The position numbers and the translations under genes are program-made. Below the pieces are notes generated by a model. It saw only the letters and a list, made by a program, of their open reading frames with translations. It was not told the origin of the DNA and made no database searches. 46,572 bases of DNA from Streptomyces coffeae (GTDB lineage Bacteria > Actinomycetota > Actinomycetes > Streptomycetales > Streptomycetaceae): NCBI RefSeq assembly GCF_016741875.1, contig NZ_JAERRF010000046.1, forward strand, positions 1 to 46,572. The letters run 5' to 3'. Shown in pieces: positions 9,003 through 16,910 of the stretch. Every line of letters starts with the position of its first letter. The first letter of the stretch is position 1.

Positions 9003-9570
9003 GAAGACCAGCAGTGTCTGGGGCGCGCTTGAGTCAGCCGCCGTGCCGTCACTTGTGGCTGCGGCGTTCGGCCTCCGTGGCCTGGAATCGGTATGACTCG
9101 GTGCCGATCTGGATCAGCGTGCAGCGGCGAGATGGCCACCGCGCTCAGGGTGCGCCGGGCCACGGTCAGCAGCTGGGAGTCCGGCTAGTGCGACGGGCGT
9201 GGTCCTGCCGTCAACGCTGGCGATGCGACGCCGCCCCTTTCGGTGATCTCCGGGCCGATGGCAGTCACGACCATGCGGCCGTCGCGAGACTCGCGATCGG
9301 TGGCCGACCCGAATACCCCCGACTCGCCCCGCGCGCAACGTGGCAGGCCCGGCGCCTGGCCCGCCGACTTCGGCGCCAGGATGGACACCCGTACGGCGTG
9401 GGTGATGGCCCGCCTGATCCGGCATCCGCAGGAACGCGGCTACGCCATAGCCCACCTGGACGATGACCGGCACCGCCCGGACTGATGCCCTCTGGTGGCT
9501 TCTCAGCCAAAGCGGGTGAGGAACCGGGCAGGGCCCGGCGGATCCGGCATGCCGCCCGTCCGGCCGTCCC
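9003..9570. other. Scar region with a helix-turn-helix fragment
   Basis: About 570 nt without an intact gene. At about 9125-9188 on the plus strand the frame reads EMATALRVRRATVSSWESG and then stops; this looks like a helix-turn-helix from a replication or regulatory protein of mobile elements. Further along, the same frame has TAWVMARLIRHPQERGYAI, unassigned. The rest has no recognisable content. Confidence 0.35.
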
Positions 9571-10416
9571 ATGATCTGCCCCGGGGGGCCACAGCGGCTC
9601 CCGTCGGGGGACGGTGAGGAGCAGCGGTATGGGCGTGAGTTGGGGGAGGTGTTGAACGCCTCCGAGGTTACGGAACGCGGGCTTGTCGGGGATCGGCGGT
9701 TCGCCGTGGTCGATCCGGCGACAGGCAAGGTCGCGGGTGCCAAGAATCCGCATAGATGGGGAAACCTCTTCGAGTTCCGAGCCGCGTATGTCGACCCTCC
9801 GCTGGCGGGCGGACAACTGCCTGCCGTCCGCCTGACCCTGCCCGACGGGACCATCGTGACGAGCGCCCAACCCGATGTGGCCCGGCTACTGTCCGAAGCG
9901 CTGGGCCGAGAGGTCACCGTTGCGACGGCACAGGGCGACGATGAGTCGTCCCGCGCGACGGCCGAGGAGTACTGGCCGGACATGGCAGGGCTCGACCACC
10001 GGGACACCGTGACCGAGTGGGACCTGCCGATGGGAACCTTCTTCGATCTCGCGGTGATGCACCTGCTGCTGACGACGACGGCGACGATCGAGCGGCTGCG
10101 CGCGCTCTATCCCGAGGGGCGCTTCGAGGCTCGCCGGTTCCGGCCGAACATCATCGTGGCGACCCGTCCGGAGCCGCAGGGTTTCGTGGAGAACGACTGG
10201 GTCGGCCACACGGCGGCGATCGGCGAGGAGGTCCGCCTGCGGATCATCGGTCCCCGACCGCGCTGCGTCATGATCACGCTGCCCCAGGGGACCTTGCCAC
10301 GCGACCAGGGCATCCTGCGTACGGTGGCGCAGTACAACCAGGTGAACTTAGGGGTCTACGCCGACGTGATCACGGGCGGAACGATCCGGCGCGGAGATCA
10401 TGTCGTGCTCGTGTGA
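9571..10416 (+). CDS. MOSC domain protein (YcbX-like)
   Basis: A molybdenum-cofactor sulfurase C-terminal (MOSC) domain protein with an N-terminal beta-barrel part. Core motifs are SEVTERGLVGDRRFAVVDP, GKVAGAKNPHRWGNLFEFRA, a C-terminal FRPNIIVATRPEP, and RCVMITLPQGTLPRD with the conserved Cys of the MOSC active site. Relatives start with a RYPVKSL-like strand; here the equivalent reads RYGRELGEVLNA, so the first residues look eroded and the true start is uncertain (ATG at 9571 is the only in-frame ATG). One TTA leucine codon is present at 10348-10350, implying bldA dependence. Likely role: a reductase or sulfur-transfer partner using Moco. The next gene, a truncated haemoglobin, follows after 38 nt in the same direction. 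Confidence 0.8.
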   Translation: MICPGGPQRLPSGDGEEQRYGRELGEVLNASEVTERGLVGDRRFAVVDPATGKVAGAKNPHRWGNLFEFRAAYVDPPLAGGQLPAVRLTLPDGTIVTSAQPDVARLLSEALGREVTVATAQGDDESSRATAEEYWPDMAGLDHRDTVTEWDLPMGTFFDLAVMHLLLTTTATIERLRALYPEGRFEARRFRPNIIVATRPEPQGFVENDWVGHTAAIGEEVRLRIIGPRPRCVMITLPQGTLPRDQGILRTVAQYNQVNLGVYADVITGGTIRRGDHVVLV

Positions 10417-10454
10417 ATCGGACGCGACATACCGCGACTCCGGAGGGAACGAAC

Positions 10455-10847
10455 ATGGAAACGCAGCCAACCTCGCTCTACGAGCGGCTCGGCGGTATTT
10501 ACCGCATCGCCACGGTGGTCGACGACTTCATCGACCGGATCATGGTGGACGACCGGCTGAACGCCAATCCGCGCGTGGACGATGCGCACCACCGCGTATT
10601 GCCTCCGGGGTTCAAGTACCTGGTCACGGAGATGGTCGGGGAAGCGACCGGGGGACCCCAGCGCTACACGGGGCGCACGATGGAGGACTCCCACCGTGAC
10701 CTGCGGATCACCGCGAACGAGTGGGAGGCCTTCATCGACGACTTCAACCAGACGCTCGACAGATTCGGGGTGGCGGAGCAGGAACGGTCGGAGTTGCTCG
10801 CCATCGTGCAGAGCACGCGGGGCGCCATCGTCGTACCGGCGTCCTGA
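10455..10847 (+). CDS. Group I truncated haemoglobin
   Basis: A 130-aa haem-binding protein of the truncated haemoglobin family, expected to bind O2 or NO in the cytoplasm. Family marks are SLYERLGGIYRIATVVDDFI, the MVDDRLNANPRV turn, FKYLVTEMVG, the glycine pair in EATGGPQRYTGR, and the proximal histidine in MEDSHRDL (His80). The ATG at 10455 follows GGAGGG with 7-nt spacing. It lies 38 nt after the MOSC gene in the same direction, so the two may share a transcript. Relatives commonly have CWATGGP where this protein has GEATGGP, a small local divergence near the haem pocket entrance. Confidence 0.9.
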   Translation: METQPTSLYERLGGIYRIATVVDDFIDRIMVDDRLNANPRVDDAHHRVLPPGFKYLVTEMVGEATGGPQRYTGRTMEDSHRDLRITANEWEAFIDDFNQTLDRFGVAEQERSELLAIVQSTRGAIVVPAS

Positions 10848-10931
10848 GTGACTCTTGTCGCCCCTCACCGGCGCGCCGCGCTGACGGACGACGAACCGTC
10901 CGGTGCCTTATCCGTGGCAAGGAGGAGATCG

Positions 10932-11130
10932 GTGCCCGCCGTCGTGCGGCTGCCCGCCGGGAGGGCGTTGACCGTCCGCAGGGCGGCGGATGTGTTCCTC
11001 GACTCGCTCGACAACGCGAACACCCTCCGGTCGTACGGCATCGGGGTGGGCAAGACCGCGGAGCGGCTCGGCGAGGCCCGTCCGCTCGCCACCGTGGCGG
11101 ACGACGAGCCGGCAGTGGCAGGACGTGGCC
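10932..11130 (+). pseudogene. Tyrosine integrase, N-terminal fragment
   Basis: A GTG start at 10932 with a close GGAGGA ribosome site opens a frame reading LTVRRAADVFLDSLDNANTL, then RSYGIGVGKTAERLGE and PLATVADDE. This is the SAM-like core-binding region of an actinobacterial tyrosine recombinase. After about 65 residues the similarity ends and the catalytic domain is missing. The fragment is a scar of an integrated element. Confidence 0.6.
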
Positions 11131-11266
11131 GGGCCTGGACTGGCCGGTGGCGCACCCCGCGGCGGTCGCCTGGCAGGCGGTCAAAGCGGGCGAGCCCGTC
11201 ACGGTCCTTTCACTCGAACCTGAGCTCTACGCAGGCAGCGGCATCACCCCGTTGAATCCCACCTGA
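11102..11266 (+). pseudogene. Fragment of unknown (possibly PIN-like) protein
   Basis: Directly after the integrase fragment, in another frame, is WPGLDWPVAHPAAVAWQAVK, then AGEPVTVLSLEPELYAGSGI and a stop. The pattern of a short hydrophobic strand followed by a terminal GSGITPL segment recalls the C-terminus of PIN-type toxins, but I cannot assign it with certainty. There is no start codon, so it is a 3' remnant. Confidence 0.3.
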
Positions 11267-11285
11267 CACGTACCGCCGAGTGCGG

Positions 11286-11912
11286 TCACGACGGCTTCTC
11301 AGCGAGCACGGCCAGGCGCTCCATCTCCTTCAGGCCGTGCTCGCAGCACTGCCCGCACAGCAGACGACGCTTCTTGGGCCTCTCCGGTAACCGGATGTCG
11401 TACGGCAGCCGCTCCTCGTCCTTGAACTGGCGCAGGTCGTAGTCGCACTCCGCACAGACCAGCCCGGCCGCGCGGGCCTGCTTCTTTGACCACGTGGGCC
11501 AGTCCGCGGACAAGGCGAGGTTGCAGATCGCCATGCCCTCGGCCCGGGGCTGGAACAGCCGGAAAGCCCAGCCGGGACCGTCCTCGGGGATGTCGTCGAT
11601 GGACTCCTTCAGCGAGGGCATCCATCGCACCAGGTGGATCACGTCCTTGCGGGCGATGCGAACCTCTTCCCCGCGCCTCATCGCCTTGTTCCAGGAGCTG
11701 GCGAGCGGGAAGCGAAAGGCCGTCACGATCGTGTACGGCACCTCAAGCAGCTCCAGGTCCTTACCGATCTCGGCGGCGGTGGCCTTCCACTCCTCGCAGT
11801 CAGCCTCCCGCCACAGAGCAAGCCCGTCATTGTTCAGCACGCCGGAGGCCCGCACCGTGCCCACGATCCGTCGCTGCGCGGCACGCACCTCCGGTACAAC
11901 CGCTTCGGCCAT
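11286..11912 (-). CDS. Uncharacterised 208-aa protein with C-terminal double CxxC
   Basis: The ATG at 11912 (MAEAVVPEVRAAQRRIVGTV) follows GAAGAGAGA. The product is soluble. Visible features are the segment CEEWKATAAEIGKDLELLEV, a basic central stretch IARKDVIHLVRW, and a C-terminal module with CAECDYDLRQF and, about 30 residues later, CGQCCEHGLKEMERL, a probable zinc ribbon. I do not recognise the family and cannot assign a function. The same frame stays open upstream into a TPR-like segment, but the internal start with its own ribosome site and the change in sequence character argue for a separate gene. It is followed by integrase debris, so it may be cargo of an element. Confidence 0.55.
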   Translation of the reverse strand: MAEAVVPEVRAAQRRIVGTVRASGVLNNDGLALWREADCEEWKATAAEIGKDLELLEVPYTIVTAFRFPLASSWNKAMRRGEEVRIARKDVIHLVRWMPSLKESIDDIPEDGPGWAFRLFQPRAEGMAICNLALSADWPTWSKKQARAAGLVCAECDYDLRQFKDEERLPYDIRLPERPKKRRLLCGQCCEHGLKEMERLAVLAEKPS

Positions 11913-11916
11913 CGGT

Positions 11917-12420
11917 CTCTCTTCTCGTCTCGTCGCGGTGCCCAGGCGGGCAACGTCATTGCTGGTAACGCCATCGTGAGCGCCCTGGACGGCGTAGTGG
12001 AAGCTCATCGCGAGTTCGAGGGTGGCTTCCGCAGTGGCAAGGTCGGTGACGCTGATTTCGGTGCGGAGGATGCTGGCGCGGTCCTCGATGTCGGCTGTGA
12101 TTCCGGCATCGCGTACGAGTGCGGCGATCTGCGTGGTGAGTCCGGTAGCCCGCAGGTCGAGCCCAGCCAGCAGCTGTTGGGCCGGCTCCAGTTCGTCGTC
12201 GGCAACAGCCGGATCGGTGAAGGCGAGGACGAAGGCCCGCTGCGCTTGGCAGGTGGCCCGCTCACCCGTGATCCCGTGCTGCTCGGCTTCGGCATGGGCG
12301 GCTTCATACGCGGTGGCCGCTCGGTCCATCTCGCTCTGGATCCACCACACGTCACCTTCAACGCGGTGGTGGCGTCCTGCCCAGCCGAGGGTGCGGTGGC
12401 CATCGTGGTGGGGAAGTCGC
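11917..12420 (-). pseudogene. TPR-containing regulatory protein, C-terminal remnant
   Basis: The frame reads helical-repeat sequence such as RAATAYEAAHAEAEQHGITG, QRAFVLAFTDPAVADDELE and DLATAEATLELAMSFHYAVQ, resembling the tetratricopeptide C-terminal part of large actinobacterial ATPase regulators. Neither an N-terminal ATPase domain nor a convincing start codon is present. It is bounded on one side by a Tn3 transposase fragment, consistent with truncation by a transposition or recombination event. Confidence 0.45.
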
Positions 12421-12486
12421 CAGCGAGTCGGGCGAGGTGGGCGGCGATGAGGGTGATGTCGGGGCATGCCCCAGGGGGAGCCGGGC

Positions 12487-12645
12487 CGCAACAGCTACTG
12501 CGCTACCTCTTCGACGCCCCACTGCGCCGGCGGGTCACCGCAGCCACGAACAAGGTCGAGGCGTTCAACCGCTTCTCCCAGTGGATCGGCTTCGGCAACG
12601 GCGACGTCATCACCGACAACGACCCCGTCGAACAGGAGAAGACCG
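12487..12645 (+). pseudogene. Tn3-family transposase, C-terminal fragment
   Basis: A short frame reads LLRYLFDAPLRRRVTAATNK, then VEAFNRFSQWIGFGNGDVIT and DNDPVEQEK. This is the conserved C-terminal DDE-domain end of Tn3-type transposases (the TNKVExFNxFS motif and the following acidic NDPxEQEK). Flanking sequence has no further transposase and no terminal repeat was found. Together with the resolvase at 15.4 kb it suggests a former Tn3-like element here. Confidence 0.7.
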
Positions 12646-12759
12646 CGAAACCCGCCCCGGACGGCTACGGTCAGGCCGCCTGTCCCCGAGGCCGTCGTCG
12701 ACGACAAGGGGAAGATCGAGCGCATCCGTCCGGCCGGCAGGCGTTGCATGCCAACGCGT

Positions 12760-12802
12760 CGGCCGGCCCCCGCTCTGCATAGACCAGCGCGGGGGCCGGC
12801 CG
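12760..12802 (-). terminator. Terminator downstream of cyanase
   Basis: Stem CGGCCGGCCCCCGC (12760-12773) pairs perfectly with GCGGGGGCCGGCCG (12789-12802), loop 15 nt. It lies 20 nt beyond the cyanase stop on the minus strand and so likely ends that transcript. Confidence 0.75.
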
Positions 12803-12821
12803 AGCGCGGCCCTCCCGTGGC

Positions 12822-13292
12822 TCAGAAGGGCTTGGTCGGCAGGTACTTGCCGTCCAGAGTGATCACGGCACGCTCGCCCCCTTCGGGGTCGGCGACCTTC
12901 TTCACGTCGAGCTTGAAGTTGATCGCGCTGATGATGCCGTCCCCGAACTGCTCATGGACCAGTGCCTTGAGGGTAGTCCCGTAGATCTGGACTATCTCGT
13001 AGAAGCGGTAGATGGTCGGGTCGGTGGGGATGCCGCCCGGGATCGAGCCGCGGGTTGGGATGGCTTGCAGCAGCTCCACCGTTTCCTCGCCCAAGCCCAG
13101 CAAGTCTGCGACGGCCCTCGCGGACTGCTCGGGGAGAGCGTGTTGGCCCAGGACGGCGGCGGTGGTGAAGGCCGCCGACAGGCCGGCGGCATCCGCGATC
13201 TGCTGCCAGGTGAGGTTCTTGCGGGCCTTCGCCTCGACCGCAGCGTTGGTCAGGGCCTGACGGCTGGCGGGGTCGAACTGAACATGTACCAC
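12822..13292 (-). CDS. cynS: Cyanase (cyanate hydratase)
   Basis: A 156-aa enzyme that converts cyanate and bicarbonate to carbamate and CO2, with carbamate decaying to ammonia and CO2. Length equals that of the E. coli enzyme. The catalytic triad occupies the classical positions: Arg96 and Glu99 in TIYRFYEIVQ and Ser122 in GDGIISAINF. The N-terminal helical DNA-binding-like domain (LTWQQIADAAGLSAAFTTAA) and the C-terminal catalytic end (ITLDGKYLPTKPF) are complete. It is the last gene of a minus-strand block after DUF1348 and carbonic anhydrase, which would supply bicarbonate. A hairpin separates it from the carbonic anhydrase gene and a strong terminator follows. Confidence 0.95.
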   Translation of the reverse strand: MVHVQFDPASRQALTNAAVEAKARKNLTWQQIADAAGLSAAFTTAAVLGQHALPEQSARAVADLLGLGEETVELLQAIPTRGSIPGGIPTDPTIYRFYEIVQIYGTTLKALVHEQFGDGIISAINFKLDVKKVADPEGGERAVITLDGKYLPTKPF

Positions 13293-13369
13293 GGGGCAGG
13301 TTCCTTTCTTTCATGACGTGTTGTGTCGCTGCACGCGCATGACGGCCGCAGCGGCGGGCTGTGGGCGTC

Positions 13370-13406
13370 CGTGGTCCCCGGTGGCGGCGTCGTGCCGGGG
13401 ACCACG
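13370..13406 (-). terminator. Hairpin between carbonic anhydrase and cyanase
   Basis: Perfect 12-bp stem, CGTGGTCCCCGG with CCGGGGACCACG, loop 13 nt. It begins 19 nt after the carbonic anhydrase stop and ends 78 nt before the cyanase start. It may be a full or partial terminator, or an intercistronic RNA-stability element. Confidence 0.6.
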
Positions 13407-13424
13407 CGGGTGGCGGGTTGAACG

Positions 13425-14018
13425 TCAGGCCGCGAGCGTGCTGTCGGCGTCCATGGCGTCGAGGTCTTCGACGCGGCCTGTGGCGATGTCGAAAGCCCAG
13501 CCGTGCAGGGCCACCGTCTTACACGCCAGGGCGCGGGCGACCGAGGGGTGCGTGGCGAGGTTTGCCAACTGAACGAGTACGTTCTGGCGGACCAGCGTCG
13601 GCACGTCCCTGGTGGCGGGTGTGCGGGCGGATGAGGCGTCCGCGTGCCGCAACCAGCCGGCGATCGCCGGCGTGCCGGTGAGGTCTCGGCGCTCTGCCAG
13701 GGCCGTCATGGCGCCGCAGGCGGAATGTCCGCACACGACGATGTCGGACACGCCCAACGCGGCGACGGCGTATTCGATGCTGGCCGTCACTCCGTCGACC
13801 CCGGGGTTGTAGGCGGGGACGAGGTTGCCGGCGGTTCGGATCACGAAAAGGTCCCCCGGCTCGCTCCCTGTGATCAGCTCGGGGACGACGCGGGCGTCCG
13901 AGCAGCCGATGAACAGCGTGTGCGGGGTGTGGTTCGTGGCCAGGTGGGCGAACAGGTTCGCCTTGGCCGGGAAGACATCCCGCTGAAAGCGCGCAACGCC
14001 CGCGGCGAGGTCTCGCAT
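13425..14018 (-). CDS. Beta-class carbonic anhydrase
   Basis: A 197-aa beta-carbonic anhydrase interconverting CO2 and bicarbonate. Zinc ligands are Cys39 and Asp41 with the dyad Arg43 in GCSDARVVPEL, and His98 and Cys101 in VVCGHSACGAM. The flanking DLFVIRTAGNLVP and GVTASIEYAVAALGV segments are canonical. In enteric cyn operons the corresponding enzyme (CynT) returns bicarbonate that cyanase consumes; the same job is implied here by the adjacent cyanase gene. The gene starts 36 nt after the DUF1348 gene. A strong hairpin follows its stop codon, so read-through into cyanase may be only partial. Confidence 0.93.
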   Translation of the reverse strand: MRDLAAGVARFQRDVFPAKANLFAHLATNHTPHTLFIGCSDARVVPELITGSEPGDLFVIRTAGNLVPAYNPGVDGVTASIEYAVAALGVSDIVVCGHSACGAMTALAERRDLTGTPAIAGWLRHADASSARTPATRDVPTLVRQNVLVQLANLATHPSVARALACKTVALHGWAFDIATGRVEDLDAMDADSTLAA

Positions 14019-14054
14019 GGGCCACTCCCTTCGGTGGTTGACGAGAAGGCGTCC

Positions 14055-14528
14055 TCAGAAGCCGAGATCGCTGAGGCCGGGGTGGTCGTCGGGACGGCGG
14101 CCCAGCGGCCAGAAGTACGTGCGCTCGGATTCGGCGATCGGGAGGGTGTTGATGGAGGCGTGGCGGGTGTGCATCAGGCCGTGCTCGTCGAATTCCCAGT
14201 TCTCGTTGCCGTAGGAGCGGTACCAGTTCCCGGCGTCGTCGCGGTGCTCGTAGGCGAAGCGCACGGCGATGCGGTTGCCGTCGTAGGCCCACAGCTCCTT
14301 GATCAGCCGGTAGTCGAGCTCGGTGTTCCACTTGCGGGTCAGCAACGCGACGATCTCGTCTCGGCCGGTGGCGAACTCCGAGCGGTTGCGCCAGCGGGAG
14401 TCCACCGTGTAGGCGAGCGACACCTTGTGCGGGTCACGGGTGTTCCAGCCGTCCTCGGCCAGTCGGACCTTCTCGATGGCGGTCTCCCGGGTGAACGGGG
14501 GGACGGGTGGGCGGGTCGTGTCAGTCAT
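14055..14528 (-). CDS. DUF1348 / NTF2-like protein
   Basis: A 157-aa protein of the SnoaL/nuclear transport factor 2 fold, DUF1348 group. Diagnostic segments are TRETAIEKVRLAEDGWNTRD, SLAYTVDSRWRNRSEFATGR, LTRKWNTELDYRLIKELWAY and IAVRFAYEHRDDAGNWYRSY, ending ERTYFWPLGRRPDDHPGLSD. Its biochemical role is unknown. It is the first gene of the minus-strand cyanate block and is divergent from the TetR gene; two palindromes occupy the shared promoter. In many bacteria DUF1348 genes sit beside TetR regulators, so the pairing itself is common, while joining it to carbonic anhydrase and cyanase is less usual. Confidence 0.88.
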   Translation of the reverse strand: MTDTTRPPVPPFTRETAIEKVRLAEDGWNTRDPHKVSLAYTVDSRWRNRSEFATGRDEIVALLTRKWNTELDYRLIKELWAYDGNRIAVRFAYEHRDDAGNWYRSYGNENWEFDEHGLMHTRHASINTLPIAESERTYFWPLGRRPDDHPGLSDLGF

Positions 14529-14590
14529 ATCGACTCAGCTCCTTCGAATTCTGGGGCTCCCGAAGGTCCAGCGGGCCTCGGAAACCATCG

Positions 14591-14641
14591 GAGAACGTAC
14601 GTTCTCGCCGACATCTGCTAGCGTAGAGAACGTTGGTTCTC
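14591..14641. promoter_or_regulatory. Two TetR-type operators in the divergent promoter
   Basis: GAGAACGTACGTTCTC (14591-14606) is a perfect 16-bp palindrome. GAGAACGTTGGTTCTC (14626-14641) repeats the same arms with an imperfect centre. Centre-to-centre distance is 35 bp. They lie between DUF1348 and tetR; a -10-like TAGCGT (14619-14624) sits between them, so binding would block transcription both ways. Confidence 0.8.
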
Positions 14642-14658
14642 CGCGCAAGGGGGCATAG

Positions 14659-15243
14659 ATGCTGGACCAGGAAACGGCACGTGAGCGCGCGCTCGAAGCG
14701 GCCGGGGAGCTGTTCTACAGCCGGGGCATCCAGGCGGTCGGGATGGATGCGGTACGCAACGCTTCCGGGATATCGCTCAAACGCCTCTACCAGCTGTTCC
14801 CCTCGAAGGAAGAGCTCGTACTGGAATTCCTCCGGCAGCGGGACTCGCGGTGGCAGCGTGCCCTCGCCGGCTACGTCGACGCGCAGCCGAGGCCCGAGGA
14901 GCGGATCGCCGCTGTGTTCGACTGGCTGTACAAGTGGTTCTCCGAGCCGGATTACCGCGGGTGCGCCTTCATCAACTCCTTCGGCGAACTGGGCGCGGTC
15001 TCGACCGAGGTCGCAGAGCAGGCCCGGCACCACAAGAAGGCCTTCCACGACTACCTGGCCGGCCTCGTCACGGCATCCGGGCGGCCCGCCGAACTGGCCG
15101 ATCAGCTCGCGCTCCTCGCCGAAGGAGCGATCACCACCGCAGCGATCTTCGGTACGCCTGAACCCGCTCACCAGGCACGAGACGCAGCGCGCTTCCTGAT
15201 GCACACGCATCCCGGCCCTGATCTCCCAGAACTACGGCGATGA
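14659..15243 (+). CDS. TetR-family repressor of the cyanate block
   Basis: A 194-aa TetR regulator. The N-terminal HTH domain covers about residues 6-55: ARERALEAAGELFYSRGIQA, then VGMDAVRNASGISLKRLYQL with FPSKEELV closing it. The C-terminal ligand/dimer domain contains CAFINSFGELGAVSTEVAEQ and a helix ending near ELADQLALLAEGAI, typical of the AcrR-like group with a conserved Cys-Ala-Phe. The ATG at 14659 follows GGGGG closely. Two matching palindromes overlap its promoter, so it probably represses both itself and the divergent DUF1348-carbonic anhydrase-cyanase genes. The inducer is unknown. Confidence 0.9.
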   Translation: MLDQETARERALEAAGELFYSRGIQAVGMDAVRNASGISLKRLYQLFPSKEELVLEFLRQRDSRWQRALAGYVDAQPRPEERIAAVFDWLYKWFSEPDYRGCAFINSFGELGAVSTEVAEQARHHKKAFHDYLAGLVTASGRPAELADQLALLAEGAITTAAIFGTPEPAHQARDAARFLMHTHPGPDLPELRR

Positions 15244-15389
15244 CACGTAGCTGAGGCCGGCACTCAAGCCGCTCGGGTTGGCGACAGTGGCGATCGGGGA
15301 GCCCGGCGAGCGTTTGTTTCATAGGTGGCCGCCTGCGAAACAGGCGGCCGTCCGGCGGTCCACCTGCGGCGATCCTGCCGACCCTCGCC

Positions 15390-15848
15390 GTGCGCAAGCC
15401 GGGCTCGGTGTGGACCGAGCTGCCCCGGCCCGCGAGCGCCGGCACCGAGCCGGTCGGGCACGTCCGTCTCGGGTACGCCCGCGCCTCGACTGCGCGGCAG
15501 TTCTTGGACGCACAGCTGGACTCCCTCGCCGAAGCCGGGGTCACCCGGGTCTTCTCGGAGATGATCTCCACCCGTGCCACCAAGCGGCCCGAGCTGGAGG
15601 CCGCCGTGAAGCTCGCCGGGGAGATCCGTTCCTCCGGCGTGCGCGTCACCTTCGTCGTCCACGAGCACAAACGGCTCGGTCGCGGCATCGAGCTGGCCAT
15701 GCTTGCCGAGGAGCTGAAGGCGAGCGACGTCGGCCTGGAGTTCCTCACCGGGGAGCTGAAGGGCTCGCACGACGCCTCCGCCATCGTGTTCACCGAGTAC
15801 GCGACCCAGCTGGCCCGGAGCATCGAGAACGGGGAACCGCTCACATAG
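15390..15848 (+). pseudogene. Serine recombinase (Tn3-type resolvase), C-terminally truncated
   Basis: The catalytic domain of a resolvase/invertase is readable: RLGYARASTARQFLDAQLDS carries the nucleophile Ser in the YARAST motif, followed by AGVTRVFSEMISTRATKRPE, VVHEHKRLGRGIELAMLAEE and VGLEFLTGELKGSHDASAIV. Similarity ends at about 15800, where the long E-helix and the DNA-binding HTH should follow; instead there are about 15 unrelated residues and a stop. The protein cannot bind its site as read. Together with the Tn3 transposase scrap at 12.5 kb it marks a dismantled Tn3-like element bracketing the cyanate block. Confidence 0.75.
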
Positions 15849-15982
15849 CACCGCTCGATCCGTCAGACCGCTCGATCCGTCAGGCGGTCGGCGTCGTACA
15901 CGAGGCTGCCGGGCAGCGGGACGCGGTCAGCCGTGCAGTCGCACGCGATAAACCCGGCGACGTCGGTGGTCATCCCGCGATA

Positions 15983-16720
15983 ATGGCCGACGTGGAAGAG
16001 GTCGAGGTCATCGTCGCCCATCACGAGCGCGCGACCCTGCGCGTCGGCAACGTGTTCCTGAAGATCGATGCTGATCAGAGGCGCACCGATGTCGAGGTCG
16101 AGGCGATGGCTTCGGCTCCGATCCCGACTCCGGAGGTCCTGTGGCGGAAGTCGCCCGTGCTCGCGCTCGCCGCCCTCCCAGGGACGGCACTCGGCCGCCT
16201 CGGCGAGCCGTCGATCGCGCCGTCGGCGGCGTGGACCGCGGCGGGTGCGGCCGCACGGATGCTGCACGACGCGCCGCTGCCGCCATGGCCCGGCTGGAGC
16301 CTCGACGAGATCGCATCGCACCTCGACGGCGAATGCGAGTGGCTCGTCACGAACGGCGTCCTTCCCACCGACGTGGTCACGCGTAACCGCCGAGTTGCCG
16401 AGGCTGCGCTCCGGCCGTGGACACCGGTGTTCACGCACGGCGACCTGCAGGTCACCCACGTGTTCGTCGACGGTGACGAGATCACCGGCGTGATCGACTG
16501 GTCCGAGGCGGGGCCGGGCGATGCCCTGTTCGACCTCGCCACCTTGACGCTCGGACACGAGGAGCACCTTGACGACGTCGTCGCCGGCTACGGCACCGAC
16601 GTCGCCCTTGACGTGATCCGCGCGTGGTGGTCGTTGCGAAGCCTGCGGGCGGTCCGCTGGCTGGTCGAGCACGGCTTCGACCCGTCGCCCGAGGTCGCCG
16701 TGCTGAGATCCCGGCTGTGA
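15983..16720 (+). CDS. Aminoglycoside phosphotransferase-like kinase
   Basis: A 245-aa APH/choline-kinase-fold protein. The catalytic loop reads FTHGDLQVTHVFVDGDEITG and is followed by the metal-binding VIDWSEAGPGDALFDLATLT. The usual Asn of HGDxxxxN is His here (HGDLQVTH), which I believe is a property of this actinobacterial subgroup rather than damage. The N-terminal lobe is short (ATLRVGNVFLKIDAD carries the ATP-binding Lys). Substrate unknown; similarity to aminoglycoside kinases does not prove resistance. The ATG at 15983 is the best start; the same frame remains open upstream through the resolvase region without coding character. Confidence 0.8.
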   Translation: MADVEEVEVIVAHHERATLRVGNVFLKIDADQRRTDVEVEAMASAPIPTPEVLWRKSPVLALAALPGTALGRLGEPSIAPSAAWTAAGAAARMLHDAPLPPWPGWSLDEIASHLDGECEWLVTNGVLPTDVVTRNRRVAEAALRPWTPVFTHGDLQVTHVFVDGDEITGVIDWSEAGPGDALFDLATLTLGHEEHLDDVVAGYGTDVALDVIRAWWSLRSLRAVRWLVEHGFDPSPEVAVLRSRL

Positions 16721-16910
16721 GGCTGCACGTCGAAGATGCGCCTCAGCTGAGGACCAGCAACTGCCTCGAATCGACTCAATCACGCTCGAAGGAGCTCGCG
16801 GGGGCACCCCCGTCGCACTCGCTCACCGCGCTGATGAGGTGCCGTTCCTTGCAGTCGGCCTGATCCGCCGGACAGGCCCCGGCGCGGCACACCGTCGCCG
16901 GGACGGACGC

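Noticed and set aside
13644..14621. Long plus-strand frame over carbonic anhydrase and DUF1348
   Set aside because: Both minus-strand genes have complete catalytic or family motifs; the plus frame has none.
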